Source: Agapetus fuscipes (lineage: Eukaryota > Arthropoda > Insecta > Trichoptera > Glossosomatidae). From it: 64,000 nucleotides of DNA. A program made the translations under genes and the position numbers. The stretch covers positions 11,284,001 through 11,348,000 of the forward strand of contig OX637344.1 in NCBI GenBank assembly GCA_951799405.1, read 5' to 3'. Below the pieces are notes generated by a model, which was not told the origin of the DNA, did no database searches, and saw only the letters and a list, made by a program, of their open reading frames with translations. Shown piece after piece: positions 23,061 through 33,232 of this stretch (positions within the stretch are counted from its first letter, which is position 1; each line of letters begins with the position of its first letter).

Positions 23061-23454
23061 AAATTATCATTTATTTTGAAGTTTTACTCATTCCTAGGTT
23101 GATGCATGAGCCTTTATTAAAGAACATTCCATCCAACTGCAACCAAATTTGCGCAATGTAGTGACGATAAAAATCTTCACAGAATTCTTGAGGTATGATT
23201 GCCGATGAAGAGTCCCAAGTGTTAACTCTGTACTAAAGATCGTTTAATTTGATGAATGTATAACCCAAAGATTTATTCTTCATTCTTGAGTGATATGAAA
23301 ATCAGTCGCAAGACAGTAAGGAAATTGGATGTTTTTTTGTTGTTTTACACATTTTTTTAATTTTTGGTGCAGACCATTATAATTCATTGTATGGATGTAC
23401 CGCGGATTTTTCTTTAATTTGTAAGCTGCATTTACAATCAATACATTGATGATA

Positions 23455-23650
23455 TCCCGGTTGGTAGGCCCAATAGAGTGTAACAGACTACCACTTAATG
23501 TGCGGAAGGCAAAAAATGAGTGTATTTAAAGGAGCACTAAATCATCATCATCATCGTAGACAAAAAAATATTTTCCCTGTTTTGAAAAGCCTGTGAGGTG
23601 TGACGCATACAAAAACGGCACTCTTTAATTATGCGAACCTTCCAAATTAA
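23455..23650 (+). pseudogene. L2/CR1-like LINE 3' fragment
   Basis: It contains a decayed VGPIECNRLPLNVRKAK segment and the 3' end (gtgaggtgtgacgcatacaa), matching 25970-26160. A small (ATC)n insert is present near 23550. Confidence 0.7.
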
Positions 23651-24467
23651 TTATTTTTGTGTATATTGGAAAGTATTCTTTCATTCAAATTTTTTGTGTT
23701 TTATTTCCCTCATAGGTACAGTTTTCATATCTGTATCAATCGTTAACTGGAGTTTAAGCCTTGTCCCCCCCTGCATAGCCTTGTTTACCAGCAAACTGGA
23801 TTAAAATCAGCGCCACACCGTGCAGTTAATTATTAATAAACCGTGTCATAAAACCATGTCAGCCCCTAATGGTGGAATCATAGGTGAATAGCGGGCTTGT
23901 TAATACACGACCCACCAGATGCAGATATGTAGAGTAAATCAGTCAATTTATGATAAAAAAATAAAACAATACTGTTAGGTTCTACTTATTTTTTAATTGC
24001 TTAAAAAAAACAAATAGTGTATTTGACCAGTTTGGCCATCTTCATATAAATGAACGTCCTAAAATAGTTCAATGGCATATATATAAGCAAAATTAAGAAA
24101 AGAGGTGATATCAGATGAGTAAAATTTGCATAAAATTAATGAATCGACACAAAAAATTATAAATCAAATAAAGGTTTTGTAGAAATGCTGTTTTTTTTTT
24201 TTTATTTTATTTCACAAATTTACATGAATTTATTAAAAAAACAATGTGGGTCGATAAACAATTACTTAATTCTAGTTGAAGGAATGGTGTAGGTATATTA
24301 AATGAAAAAATATTGTTACAAATACATATCTGAACTTTTATGTGCAAAGATTGTGGCATTACCCCTTTTTACGACATAAGTGTTGTCCGCATTAGGTTGA
24401 AAAAAGTCCAAGACATGCTCATGATCTGAAAAACAAACAACACTGTCAGAAAGCGAAACAGGTCGGT
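23651..24467. other. unassigned stretch, possible PLE relic
   Basis: At 24015-24045 the complement reads TATGAAGATGGCCAAACTGG, which could be a decayed PLE terminal repeat. Otherwise nothing is recognised. Confidence 0.35.
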
Positions 24468-24540
24468 GATGATGATGATGATGGATGATTTTTTTCCTGT
24501 GACGCCATTTAATGGTCCAGGACCATCTCAAGGGCGCCAT
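24468..24540 (-). repeat. LINE 3' end with (ATC)n tail, minus
   Basis: The segment cgccatttaatggtccagga and gggcgcca is nearly identical to 25160-25215. The apparent poly-histidine frame is only the translated microsatellite. Confidence 0.65.
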
Positions 24541-24669
24541 GTAAATGGTGAGCGTGCTTTTGCAGTGGCGGCTCCAAAGGCATGAAACCGACAGCTACCT
24601 GTGGCTCAAAAGATTAGTCACTTCAGAGGCGTCGTAAGACCGATGTGTTCACCGAATCTTGAAGATGAA

Positions 24670-24786
24670 CATAAACTTGTAACAAGCATCTTCTGCCGCC
24701 TTTCTGTGAAAACAGGAGTGTCATTGGTAAAGTAAAACATTATATACAGTATGGCTGGTCAGGCTCATATCAACCTCTAAGTCAAG
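24670..24786 (-). repeat. Z repeat, minus, 5' part
   Basis: It matches Z from the gcaac region to ctctaagtcaagga. The 3' half is absent. Confidence 0.65.
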
Positions 24787-24843
24787 GAACCATCATTAGC
24801 AAAATAGAAAATTAAAAAGATAAATATTTTGAAAGTTTCTTAC

Positions 24844-24999
24844 ACTGCTGAAGGTCTCTAGAGATAGGGTCATGAATCCCATGGCCGCTATAGAGGTAGG
24901 TTGATAGCTCCTCAGTTGTATCATCAGAACTCCGAATCTCATTGCCTTGCCAGCGTCAGGCCATTGGCTCTTATAGGCAGCTAGATTCACTGCTTCGGC
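24844..24999 (-). CDS. odorant receptor, exon 5
   Basis: This 52-codon exon starts after ttcaag and ends before gtaaga, phase 0 on both sides. It encodes AEAVNLAAYKSQWPDAG, a positively charged segment, and then SIAAMGFMTLSLETFSS, which together match the seventh transmembrane region of insect ORs. In the family the AAY-SxW stretch sits just before TM7 and the C-terminal part contributes to contact with Orco. It continues exon 4 without a break (NWLTEE then AEAVNL). The next Z copy begins 58 bp downstream of its end. Confidence 0.88.
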
Positions 25000-25034
25000 C
25001 TTGAAGAATATGAAAAAAAAATGTGTTTTTAAAA

Positions 25035-25110
25035 TAATCCTGTGCGGAAGACTTCCTAGATTTCAGGGACTCTAGGGGTCTATGACACTTGTTGTAGTGC
25101 CGCATAGGAG
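25035..25110. repeat. dispersed repeat shared with 3815-3868
   Basis: It shares aatcctgtgcgg, gactctaggggtctatgaca and cttgttgtagtgccgca. Family unknown. Confidence 0.6.
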
Positions 25111-25124
25111 TTGGTGATGTGGCG

Positions 25125-25345
25125 TTTGATCCTTTGTTGATGATGATGATGATGATGGAGGATTTCTTTCCTGTGGCGCCATTTAATGGTCCAGGACCAT
25201 CTCAAGGGCGCCATGGCTTCTGGAGAAAAGTAGTGTCTTCAGTTCCTTTCTGAAGGTGGTGGTAGGCTGGTTCGCGCGAACACCGATAAAGTTGAAGAGC
25301 TTTTCAGCGGTTGCGTAGTTTGTTGGATTATATAATATTTGACCC
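25125..25345 (-). pseudogene. LINE C-terminal end with (ATC)n tail, minus
   Basis: The minus frame reads ATAEKLFNFIGVRANQ, then TTTFRKELKTLLFSR and LEMVLDH stop, followed by MAPQERN and the (ATC)n tail. The FRKELKTLLF motif places it with L2/CR1-like LINE ends. Confidence 0.65.
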
Positions 25346-25395
25346 ATCTGTAGTCTAGTTGTTAACGCTACGGACTCGTAATCCAAAGATAACCG
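25346..25395 (+). repeat. SINE1 head fragment, plus
   Basis: tctgtagtctagttgttaac and ctacggactcgtaatcc match the A-box region of SINE1. The rest is missing. Confidence 0.55.
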
Positions 25396-25439
25396 GAAAC
25401 CTTGACCATGCCAGTCCTTGGATGGTTGAGCGGGACAAG

Positions 25440-25745
25440 GCTCTGACCGGTCCGTAGTCCAGGTGGTAACACTTCGGACTCGTAACTGGAAGGTCGTGGG
25501 TTCGAATCCCGGTGGAGCACAAAAAATATACCATTTATATTTTCAAATTTGCTCTTTGCTGGGTTGAAAAATTCATAAACTTTTACCAAAGACCGGTCAT
25601 CAAAAGGTCCATCCAGCCTTACAACAACTGGGTCTTGCTTAAGAATTGGCGCTTTCTACAGCGACGACCAAGCTCGCAGAGGGCTCTTGAGGTGTGATAC
25701 ACACAAAAACAGCGCTCACCAAATAAATCATCCTTATTTAATTTT
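25440..25745 (+). repeat. SINE1, plus, full length
   Basis: This is the best reference copy. The tRNA-like head has gtccgtagtccaggtggtaa and the exact B box GGTTCGAATCCC. The body follows (ctttaccaaagaccggtcat), then a 3' tail (gagggctcttgaggtgtgat, acacacaaaaacagcgctca) homologous to the L2/CR1-like LINE end. The LINE copy at 25757 starts directly after it. Confidence 0.9.
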
Positions 25746-25756
25746 AATTTTTTAAG

Positions 25757-26185
25757 GCTCACTCCATTGTTGAAAAAACTGCATTGGCTTCGTTTTCCGG
25801 AGAGGGTGGTCTACCGTGTTTGTCTGATGGTTTACAAAGCTGTCAATGGTACGGCTCCTTCATACCTGTCTGACATGTTCTCACCTATTGAGATAGATTT
25901 GAGACGCCAAACTCTCAGATCTGCAGGGTGTGGGTTGGTTGACTTAGTCCAGCCATCACGTCAGACACGCACTAATTTTGGGGACCGTGCTTTCCGGTTT
26001 GCGGGCCCAATGGAGTGGAACATACTACTACTTAATATGCGGAAGGCAGAAACTGTTGGTGTCTTTAAAGGAGCACTAAAGACGCATCTTTACAAAAAAT
26101 CTTATCCGTGATTTGAGAGGGCTCTTGAGGTGTGACACACACAAAAACGGCGCTCTTCAATTATATTGTGTACCTTATAAATAAG
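25757..26185 (+). pseudogene. L2/CR1-like LINE, C-terminal end
   Basis: An uninterrupted 114-codon frame (25767-26111) reads LKKLHWLRFPERVVYRVCL, SYLSDMFSPIE, RQTLRSAGCG, FGDRAFRFAGPMEWN and LKTHLYKKSYP stop. This is the C-terminal region beyond the reverse transcriptase thumb. It is 5'-truncated but has no frameshift, unlike 13918-14545, so it is the younger copy. The 3' end is the same tail used by SINE1. Confidence 0.88.
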
Positions 26186-26204
26186 TTATCCTTATATATA
26201 AGGC

Positions 26205-26342
26205 GTGGGCACACAAAGGTACAAATGAATGTTATGAGATGGTTTGGACATCTAGAAAGAATGCACGTTGAAAGACTTACAAAGTGTGTATACAGAGGAA
26301 ATGTGGAAATATAAAGAAGAAAGGGAAGACTGAGAAAAGTAG
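26205..26342 (+). pseudogene. LINE C-terminal fragment (RWFGHLERM type)
   Basis: The frame reads KVQMNVMRWFGHLERMHVER, then LTKCVYRGNVEI, a stop, and RRKGRLRK. This is a truncated LINE tail ending about 17 bp from the donor side of odorant receptor exon 4. Confidence 0.7.
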
Positions 26343-26358
26343 ATGGTAAAAAATATAC

Positions 26359-26460
26359 CTCTTCGGTGAGCCAGTTGCCGAAGTAAGATATTATGAAGAG
26401 CTGGGAGAGATTGGAAAAGATGAACCCAATATACTTCGGTAGTCTTGCTATTGGCGATAC
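26359..26460 (-). CDS. odorant receptor, exon 4
   Basis: The 34-codon exon lies between an attatttttcag acceptor and a gtatat donor, phase 0 on both sides. It encodes VSPIARLPKY, IGFIFSNLSQLFIISYFG and NWLTEE, the sixth transmembrane region of an insect OR. It continues exon 3 (CLTLIAIM then VSPIAR) and leads into exon 5. A PLE insertion ends only about 21 bp upstream of the acceptor. The short native stretch still holds a pyrimidine-rich tract and a possible TTAAC branch site. Confidence 0.87.
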
Positions 26461-26544
26461 CTGAAAAATAATGTTAATTATTTTAATAGATTAAAATAAA
26501 AAACTTCTTTGTTACAATTCACATGAGCTTTTATTATTTTTTAA

Positions 26545-26589
26545 ACACTACCGGTTTCGGGAGAAGCAATACCTCCCATCTTCAGGTGT
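26545..26589 (-). ncRNA. hammerhead-type ribozyme motif, PLE A1
   Basis: Stem I ACAC/GTGT, core CTGAAGA, one extra T, stem II GGGAG/CTCCC, GAA, palindromic ACCGGT instead of stem III, and A at the cleavage position. The same element is intact in copies A2 and A3. Confidence 0.85.
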
Positions 26590-26619
26590 AAATATAAACT
26601 AACATACAAATACAATACA

Positions 26620-29120
26620 TTATGACGTGAGGATTTGAATTACTGAGGGGGAGGGGGGGGGAGTGTTATGTGGGCGGGGTGTAGTAGGAAACATAGAAAG
26701 TAGGGGAGAAGTGTTAGGAAATATAATACTATTTAAGAGATTACTTACTGAATTAATATTTTTTTGGATTTCTAGGTTTTCAAAATTATTCATGATTTTA
26801 CCTTTGTAGGGAATGGAGTGAAGGAGTTTTAGTTTGTGGGTATGAAAGGAATGGTTAGACTCTATTATATGGTTGGCGAATTCAGAATGACCGTTGCTTG
26901 TTAGGCAACGGCGGTGTTCTTGAATTCTAGTTTTAAGGTTTCTTGCAGTTTGACCTATATATTTCAGATCGCAATCTCCACAAGAGATCTCGTAAACTCC
27001 ACTTTTCATCATGTAGTCTATTTTATCTTTTGAGTTAAAGAGGATAGTTTTTAAGTTCGTATTTGTATAAAACGCGGGCTTAATATTGGTGGGGAGTATT
27101 TTTGAAATTTTGGTGGATAATGGGCCTGTGTATACAATTTTTTTCCAGTATTTATTTTCTGTGATATTATTATCGAGTCCAGAGTACAGATATCTTTTGG
27201 TAAGTATTTTATGTTTTTTATTATTAAGTAATTTGTCTATTAGTTTGTGTTCATATCCATTGTTGCTGGCTATTAGTTTGATGGTTGACAGTTCCTGATT
27301 GTAATCATTATTATTGAGTGGGATTGTGAGAAGTCTGTTGATCATTGAGTGGAAACTAGCTAATTTATGTGCGGTGGGGTGGGAGGAGTGAAACGGGATT
27401 ACAGTGTCAGTGTGTGTTGGTTTACGATAGATGTTGAAATTTAGTTTATTATTTTTTATTTTAATAGAGATGTCTAGGAAGTTTAAGTTATTATCGGTGT
27501 TTTTCTCAAGTGTGAATTTAATCTTGTTGTGTAGAGTATTAATGTGGGAAAGGAGAGTGTCAAGTTGTCTATCGGTGCCATTAAATATACAAAATATGTC
27601 ATCTACATATCGATACCATTTAAAAATATGTTTAACTAGGGGATGGTTTGAACTAAGTAGGTCTTTTTCTAATTTATTGAGGAACATATCGGCTAATAGT
27701 GGAGAAATTGGTGAACCCATGGGTATACCTTCTTTCTGTTCGTAAAATTTATCATTAAATTGGAAATAATTTTGCGTTGTGCAAACATTGAAGATTCTCA
27801 TCATTTCCTCCACCGTATCATCACTTAAATCGGATTCATACAGTAGGTCGTTGAAAATAATTTTTGAATCAGGTACGGGAACGTTGGTAAATAGGTTAAC
27901 AACGTCAAAAGAAATGAGTTTTGAGTTTGAGGGTACAGTTAGATTTTTAAGTAAGTTAATTAGTTCTATGCTATTTTTTATCGTGTGAGTAGGGTTGAAA
28001 ATTTTTGAAGAGTTTATAAGGTAGTTAAGATGTTTACAAAGTTTAAAGTTGGGGGCACTGACATATGATACAACAGGTCTTATGGGAATATGTGTTTTAT
28101 GCAATTTGGGAAGTCCATACAGTCTTGGTGCTTGGGGGTTCATTAATGTTAGGGAAATCCCGACATTTTTGTTGATGTTAGGGCAGTTCTTAATTACTTG
28201 TTTCACTTTCACTTGGTAATTATTTGTGGGATTTTTGTTTAACATTACAAAATTATTGTCCTTTAGGAAGTCTTCCACTTTGTCTATGTAATCAGACTTT
28301 GTCAGGATTACGGTGCTATTTCCTTTGTCAGATCTTGTAAGAGTGAGCTGTTTGTCCTTGAGAGTTTGTCGAATGTTGTAAGCTATTCTCAATTCTCGAT
28401 TGGTACACATTTTTCTTCCTGTTGTTGATTTCTTTATTTCATCTGCGCACTTGTATTTCACTGCCATGGATTCATTTGTTACTGCTGCGTCAATGTCTAC
28501 TGCTAATTGCATAATAGTTTTTTCACTATTGTCGCATATGTTATATTTAAGTCCCTGGTTGAGTAGCTTGGTTTCTTCTTCAGTAAAGGTATGTTGTGAT
28601 AAGTTAACCACTCGTTCGCTGAACTGGTGCTTTGAACCTGTATGTGTTGTGTGGTTAGGTCTTGTGTTAGTTTGTTTTTTAGACAGTAAGATGTTAAGTT
28701 TTTTGTCTAGTAGTGATTTCTTTTTAAAACCTTCCAGACTGGTAATATGTCGTACTTTATCATCTAGTATCTCCCATTCAACACGGTGCAGCACATGTAC
28801 CAGTTCACAGTGAAGAACTTTAAGTAGGGATTTTAAGGTATCACGGGTCCTATATAGTGATTTAATTTCTTCCTTAATCCACATTGTTTGGGAACTTTTT
28901 AATACTTTTGATGCTGTTTTATTTTTATTTTTATTGTTGATTTTAATTGATATGTAATTTGGAACGATATCATTTTTTAAACAAGATTTATTAAAGTATA
29001 AATTTAGTGTCGTAATTTTGTATTTGATGTGTAATTTTTTTTGTACATTTCTGCCTTTTTTGCCGTACTGGCCACTATTATATTATCTAGGTTTTTGGCA
29101 GTTACTTCGTGAAAGTTCAT
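26620..29120 (-). CDS. PLE A1 reverse transcriptase / GIY-YIG endonuclease
   Basis: The main open frame (28884-26620) encodes 754 residues. Domain order by residue in that frame: finger motif around SDKGNSTVILTKSDY (185-199), RLYGLPKLHKTHIP (254-267), motif A FDVVNLF (326-332), motif B GIPMGSPISP (386-395), catalytic YVDD (426-429), YRKPTHTD (486-493), and a GIY-YIG endonuclease with GVYEISC (629-635) and KYIGQTARNLKTR (641-653). The true start is probably at 29120 (MNFHEVTAKNL). An eight-A run at 29042-29035 carries a one-base loss that breaks the frame, so the intact gene would have about 833 codons. In the family the protein reverse-transcribes its own RNA at nicked DNA. The copy is close to functional but formally frameshifted. 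Confidence 0.93.
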
Positions 29121-29195
29121 TTTAATAGATTAAAATAAAAAACTTCTTTGTTACAATTCACATGAGCTTTTATTATTTTTTAAACACTACCGGTT

Positions 29196-30659
29196 TTGCA
29201 TAAAACACATATTCCCATAAGACCTGTTGTATCATATGTCAGTGCCCCCAACTATAAACTTTGTAAACATCTTAACTACCTTATAAACTCTTCAAAAATT
29301 TTCAACCCTACTCACACGATAAAAAATAGCATAGAACTAATTAACTTACTTAAAAATCTAACTGTACCCTCAAACTCAAAACTCATTTCTTTTGACGTTG
29401 TTAACCTATTTACCAACGTTCCCGTACCTGATTCAAAAATTATTTTCAACGACTTACTGTATGAATCCGATTTAAGTGATGATACGGTGGAGGAAATGAT
29501 GAGAATCTTCAATGTTTGCACAACGCAAAATTATTTCCAATTTAATGATAAATTTTACGAACAGAAAGAAGGTATACCCATGGGTTCACCAATTTCTCCA
29601 CTATTAGCCGATATGTTCCTCAATAAATTAGAAAAAGACCTACTTAGTTCAAACCATCCCCTAGTTAAACATATTTTTAAATGGTATCGATATGTAGATG
29701 ACATATTTTGTATATTTAATGGCACCGATAGACAACTTGACACTCTCCTTTCCCACATTAATACTCTACACAACAAGATTAAATTCACACTTGAGAAAAA
29801 CACCGATAATAACTTAAACTTCCTAGACATCTCTATTAAAATAAAAAATAATAAACTAAATTTCAACATCTATCGTAAACCAACACACACTGACACTGTA
29901 ATCCCGTTTCACTCCTCCCACCCCACCGCACATAAATTAGCTAGTTTCCACTCAATGATCAACAGACTTCTCACAATCCCACTCAATAATAATGATTACA
30001 ATCAGGAACTGTCAACCATCAAACTAATAGCCAGCAACAATGGATATGAACACAAACTAATAGACAAATTACTTAATAATAAAAAACATAAAATACTTAC
30101 CAAAAGATATCTGTACTCTGGACTCGATAATAATATCACAGAAAATAAATACTGGAAAAAAATTGTATACACAGGCCCATTATCCACCAAAATTTCAAAA
30201 ATACTCCCCACCAATATTAAGCCCGCGTTTTATACAAATACGAACTTAAAAACTATCCTCTTTAACTCAAAAGATAAAATAGACTACATGATGAAAAGTG
30301 GAGTTTACGAGATCTCTTGTGGAGATTGCGATCTGAAATATATAGGTCAAACTGCAAGAAACCTTAAAACTAGAATTCAAGAACACCGCCGTTGCCTAAC
30401 AAGCAACGGTCATTCTGAATTCGCCAACCATATAATAGAGTCTAACCATTCCTTTCATACCCACACACTAAAACTCCTTCACTCCATTCCCTACAAAGGT
30501 AAAATCATGAATAATTTTGAAAACCTAGAAATCCAAAAAAATATTAATTCAGTAAATAACCTCTTAAATAGTATTATATTTCCTAACACTTCTCCCCTAC
30601 TTTCTATGTTTCCTACTACACCCCGCCCACATAACACTCCCCCCCCTCCCCCTCAGTAA
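29196..30659 (+). pseudogene. PLE A2 reverse transcriptase / GIY-YIG, 5'-truncated
   Basis: The frame has no ATG start; it enters at the codon for L of LHKTHIP and lacks about the first 340 codons present in A1. Motifs A and B, YVDD and the GIY-YIG domain are intact and nearly identical to A1 (a few substitutions such as F/Y and K/T). The C-terminus differs because a C-run near 30643 has a different length, ending the protein at PPPQ rather than SVIQILTS. Confidence 0.9.
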
Positions 30660-30709
30660 TTCAAATCCTCACGTCATAATGTATTGTATTTGTATGTTAG
30701 TTTATATTT

Positions 30710-30754
30710 ACACCTGAAGATGGGAGGTATTGCTTCTCCCGAAACCGGTAGTGT
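30710..30754 (+). ncRNA. hammerhead-type ribozyme motif, PLE A2
   Basis: It has the same sequence and pairings as the A1 motif, with complete stem I (ACAC/GTGT) and stem II. Confidence 0.85.
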
Positions 30755-30857
30755 TTAAAAATAATAAAAGCTCATGTGAATTGTAACAAATAAGTTTTTT
30801 ATTTTAATCTATTAAAATGAACTTTCACGAAGTAACTGCCAAAAACCTAGATAATAT

Positions 30858-31345
30858 AAGTGAGGTTTTCATTACATTGCACACAGCAAATGATTTGTTA
30901 CACTACGCAGAATCAAATTCAATAATTATCTCAAAACTCATAAAATTTGGAGATGACGGCATTTGCAGTTATACGACTCAAACATCAATTGCTCACTGGT
31001 TTACATTTCACTTACATATAATATAATCTAACAAGGATAAGCATCTTAAGTAAACGTGATTTGATTTACAAATCTTGCCTTTATATAGAGCCTATTTTTA
31101 AGTGGTTTATACAATGCAAGCTGGATTTTAGTAATTTAAAAAAGGCAGTAAACACCACACGAAGTAACAGTTTGTAAAGAAATGTACGGCGGAAATGAGG
31201 GTGTCGTGTAAGCTGCATAAACAAGTTCCTCTGTTGATTTTCAAACGTCTGATACACATATGTCTAGCTTCCTCATTTATTTTTCCCTCGTTTTCTCAGT
31301 ACGACCACTATGGTACTTTCTACCTTATTTTAATCAACCATTCAT
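30858..31345. other. unassigned AT-rich stretch
   Basis: No gene is recognised. Confidence 0.4.
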
Positions 31346-31520
31346 TTGCTGGATAGATGTTTTCCGGGCTGGAGATTCCGGGATCTGTTGCCGTGGTCTG
31401 TGGAAGCTGAAGCTTCCGGACGTTTCGAAGACCATCGTAGACATAAGCGAAACGTTCGAAAGCTCCAGCTCCCACAAATCCTGGAAAACATCTCTCCAGC
31501 ATCATCAGCCGGCCCTGTAA
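31346..31520. mobile_element. fold-back (palindromic) element
   Basis: The outer arms gctggatagatgttttcc and ggaaaacatctctccagc are inverted copies, and the inner segments agcttccggacgtttcg and cgaaacgttcgaaagctcc pair. The interior is non-coding. Confidence 0.65.
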
Positions 31521-31658
31521 GCCTAAAACTCTTAACCATTCATTTGTGCGGCATATCTCTTTTGGTGGTCACAGTATACCTAGACATTAACAAATACTTT
31601 ACTTTTATATTTTAATTAACATCTAGATTAAGTGTAATGAAATATTTGGACCTAAATA

Positions 31659-31957
31659 CAGTAGAGCCTCGTTAATCTGAACCCCCAAAAACACAGGGGG
31701 GTTCGAAATAACGGGGTGTTCAGATTATAGTATAGGACAAATTCAATGGAGGTGAAAAATAAAAAAATTGGATTTGTGTTTTATTTAGTTGTTGTTTGAT
31801 TTATTTGAGTTACACCAAAACTACAAATTAACTCTTATTACGCGGAACATTCCAGAGTGCGGGCGAACTTATGAATTTCACGCGGGTGCAAGATCGTTCG
31901 GATTACTGCGATCATCGGATTAGACAGGGTTTTAGCAGGACTAGCGCGGCTCTATTG
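31659..31957. mobile_element. pogo/Tigger-like MITE
   Basis: The terminal inverted repeat cagtagagcctcgttaatc is matched by the complement at the right end (caatagagccgcgctagtc), and TA flanks both ends. CAGTAGAGCCTCGTTAATC-type ends with a TA target are characteristic of the pogo/Tigger group. No transposase is present in the 299 bp. Confidence 0.85.
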
Positions 31958-32139
31958 TATACTCTTTTTTACAACAGTAGCCTAGTACAAAACATTGAAA
32001 AAGCTCACCTTGATTGGGTTAATTGAAAAACTGTACTAAAAGCAAATCACACATGAGGAGTGTCCTTGTGCATTCCATGCATTTTTGATTTACGCAATCC
32101 AGGGGAATTTATGTATGCTAATGTTTTATACTCAGGGTA

Positions 32140-32235
32140 CTGTGAGGAGTAAAGCGATGAATGTTTGCGGAGGTACCGACCACCCCGAGTGGAACAGCGG
32201 TAGGATACAGCAACAGTAACAGTAACTGTTTACAT
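32140..32235 (+). repeat. LINE2 3' tail, plus
   Basis: ggaggtaccgaccaccccga, gtggaacagcggtaggata and a (cagtaa)n tail match the LINE2 3' end at 36478-36540. Confidence 0.7.
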
Positions 32236-32328
32236 AGATTTGACAGATTAATGAGTCCAGACTTTGAAACTGTAGTTGCAGCAGGCGGCCAGATCTCGTG
32301 ACTTTGAGTGTTGCAAGCGGTGAATATT

Positions 32329-32520
32329 CTAATCCTTGAGCTCCTTGATCTTGGCGCCACCGTCGGGATTGTCACGCCATATGCAATAGTTGAGCGGGGT
32401 TGCCAAGCTTAGCCAGGCAAGGTACGGGATAAACAGATACCCGGCCACGGGGTTTATCTTATAGAACAGGGCCCCGCAGGCAGCGACGGACCCGTACAGC
32501 ACCACAATATCAATGAGACT
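32329..32520 (-). CDS. TSPO: TSPO terminal exon, copy b (downstream)
   Basis: After a ttttttccag acceptor the phase-0 frame encodes SLIDIVVLYGSVAACGAL, FYKINPVAGYLFIPYLAWL, SLATPLNYCIWRDNPDGG and AKIKELKD, then a stop. It spans the last two transmembrane helices of TSPO and includes the cholesterol-recognition (CRAC-like) segment ATPLNYCIWRDN. TSPO is an outer mitochondrial membrane protein binding cholesterol and porphyrins. About 11 of 62 residues differ from copy a, mostly conservatively, and the C-terminus is one residue longer (KELKD against KEIK). It can splice from the exon at 35642-35548 in the same phase as copy a. Confidence 0.88.
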   Translation of the reverse strand, partial: SLIDIVVLYGSVAACGALFYKINPVAGYLFIPYLAWLSLATPLNYCIWRDNPDGGAKIKELKD

Positions 32521-32987
32521 CTGGAAAAAAGAAAGGTTGAATTTAAATAGTTGCATGATGTTGAAGTAAAGTTCAGAAAAGGTCTACTTATCTTCGCTAT
32601 GGCAAAAATATTGTCTTAGTTTTTGTGGGGTTCTTTTCAGTATCAAAACACATGAGACAAGAGGCGTTGGAGGCGCAGTACTTGGGAGGACAAGAAGATA
32701 TTGGGGCTTTAGTGCCATCGGAAAGCTAGACTAAAAGAAAACCTCACATTATTTTTTATAACATTAAATTATGTTATTTTTACATTAATTTTACAGGATT
32801 TAGAGTTGACGTAGACCTAAAAAGTAATCAGGAAGTAAAATTATTGTCAAATTTGTGTTTTGAACAACTGTAAAAAATATTTTCTGAACAAATTTTCAAT
32901 GATGATGCTATCTTTGAAGATTTTAACTTCAATTACACTTTTGCTACAGTCAAAACCGTAATACTTTGGTGACCGCGTGAATCCCCC
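32521..32987. other. unassigned intronic stretch
   Basis: No gene or repeat is recognised. Confidence 0.4.
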
Positions 32988-33232
32988 CTCAAGAGCCCTC
33001 TGTGAGCTTGGTCATCGCTATAGAAAGCGCCAATTCTCAAGCAAGACCCAGTTGCTGTAGGGCTGTATGGACCTTTGGTGACCGATCCTTGGTAAAGGTA
33101 TATGAATTCCTCAAGCCAGTGAACAGCATATTTGAAAATATAAATTAAATATTTTTTTGCTCAGCCGGGATTCGAATTTACAACCTTCTATTTACAAGAC
33201 TGAAGCACTAACCACTAGACTACGAACTAGAT
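32988..33232 (-). repeat. SINE1, minus
   Basis: It has the tail (aagagccctctgtgagcttg), body and decayed B box (gggattcgaatttaca) with the A-box complement near 33215. Confidence 0.8.

Larger units (their letters stand above)
26482..29196 (-). mobile_element. Penelope-like element A1, near complete
   Basis: On the minus strand the order is: partial terminal repeat (29196-29121), ORF start at 29120, coding region to 26620, 3' region, hammerhead (26589-26545) and terminal repeat ending at 26482 just before where a second ORF start would lie. This is the usual PLE layout with repeated ends. Its 5' end is joined head-to-head to copy A2 near 29195-29197. Confidence 0.9.
29196..30857 (+). mobile_element. 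Penelope-like element A2, 5'-truncated, plus
   Basis: It begins inside the coding region (LHKTHIP), runs through the ORF end, hammerhead and terminal repeat, and continues into the start of a following unit (atgaactttcacgaagtaac) up to about 30857. This tandem read-through is typical of PLEs. It faces A1 head-to-head. Confidence 0.9.

Noticed and set aside
24316..24540. 74-codon minus-strand frame with poly-histidine
   Set aside because: It is the translation of an (ATC)n microsatellite at a LINE 3' end.
25440..25520. tRNA gene suggested by A and B boxes
   Set aside because: The boxes belong to the SINE1 head, which lacks a full cloverleaf and is followed by the SINE body and LINE-type tail. 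The same applies to all SINE1 and SINE2 copies.
27086..28813. antisense frames within PLE A1 (and their mirror images in A2 and A3)
   Set aside because: They are shadows of the reverse transcriptase frame, appear identically in every copy and have no family motif.
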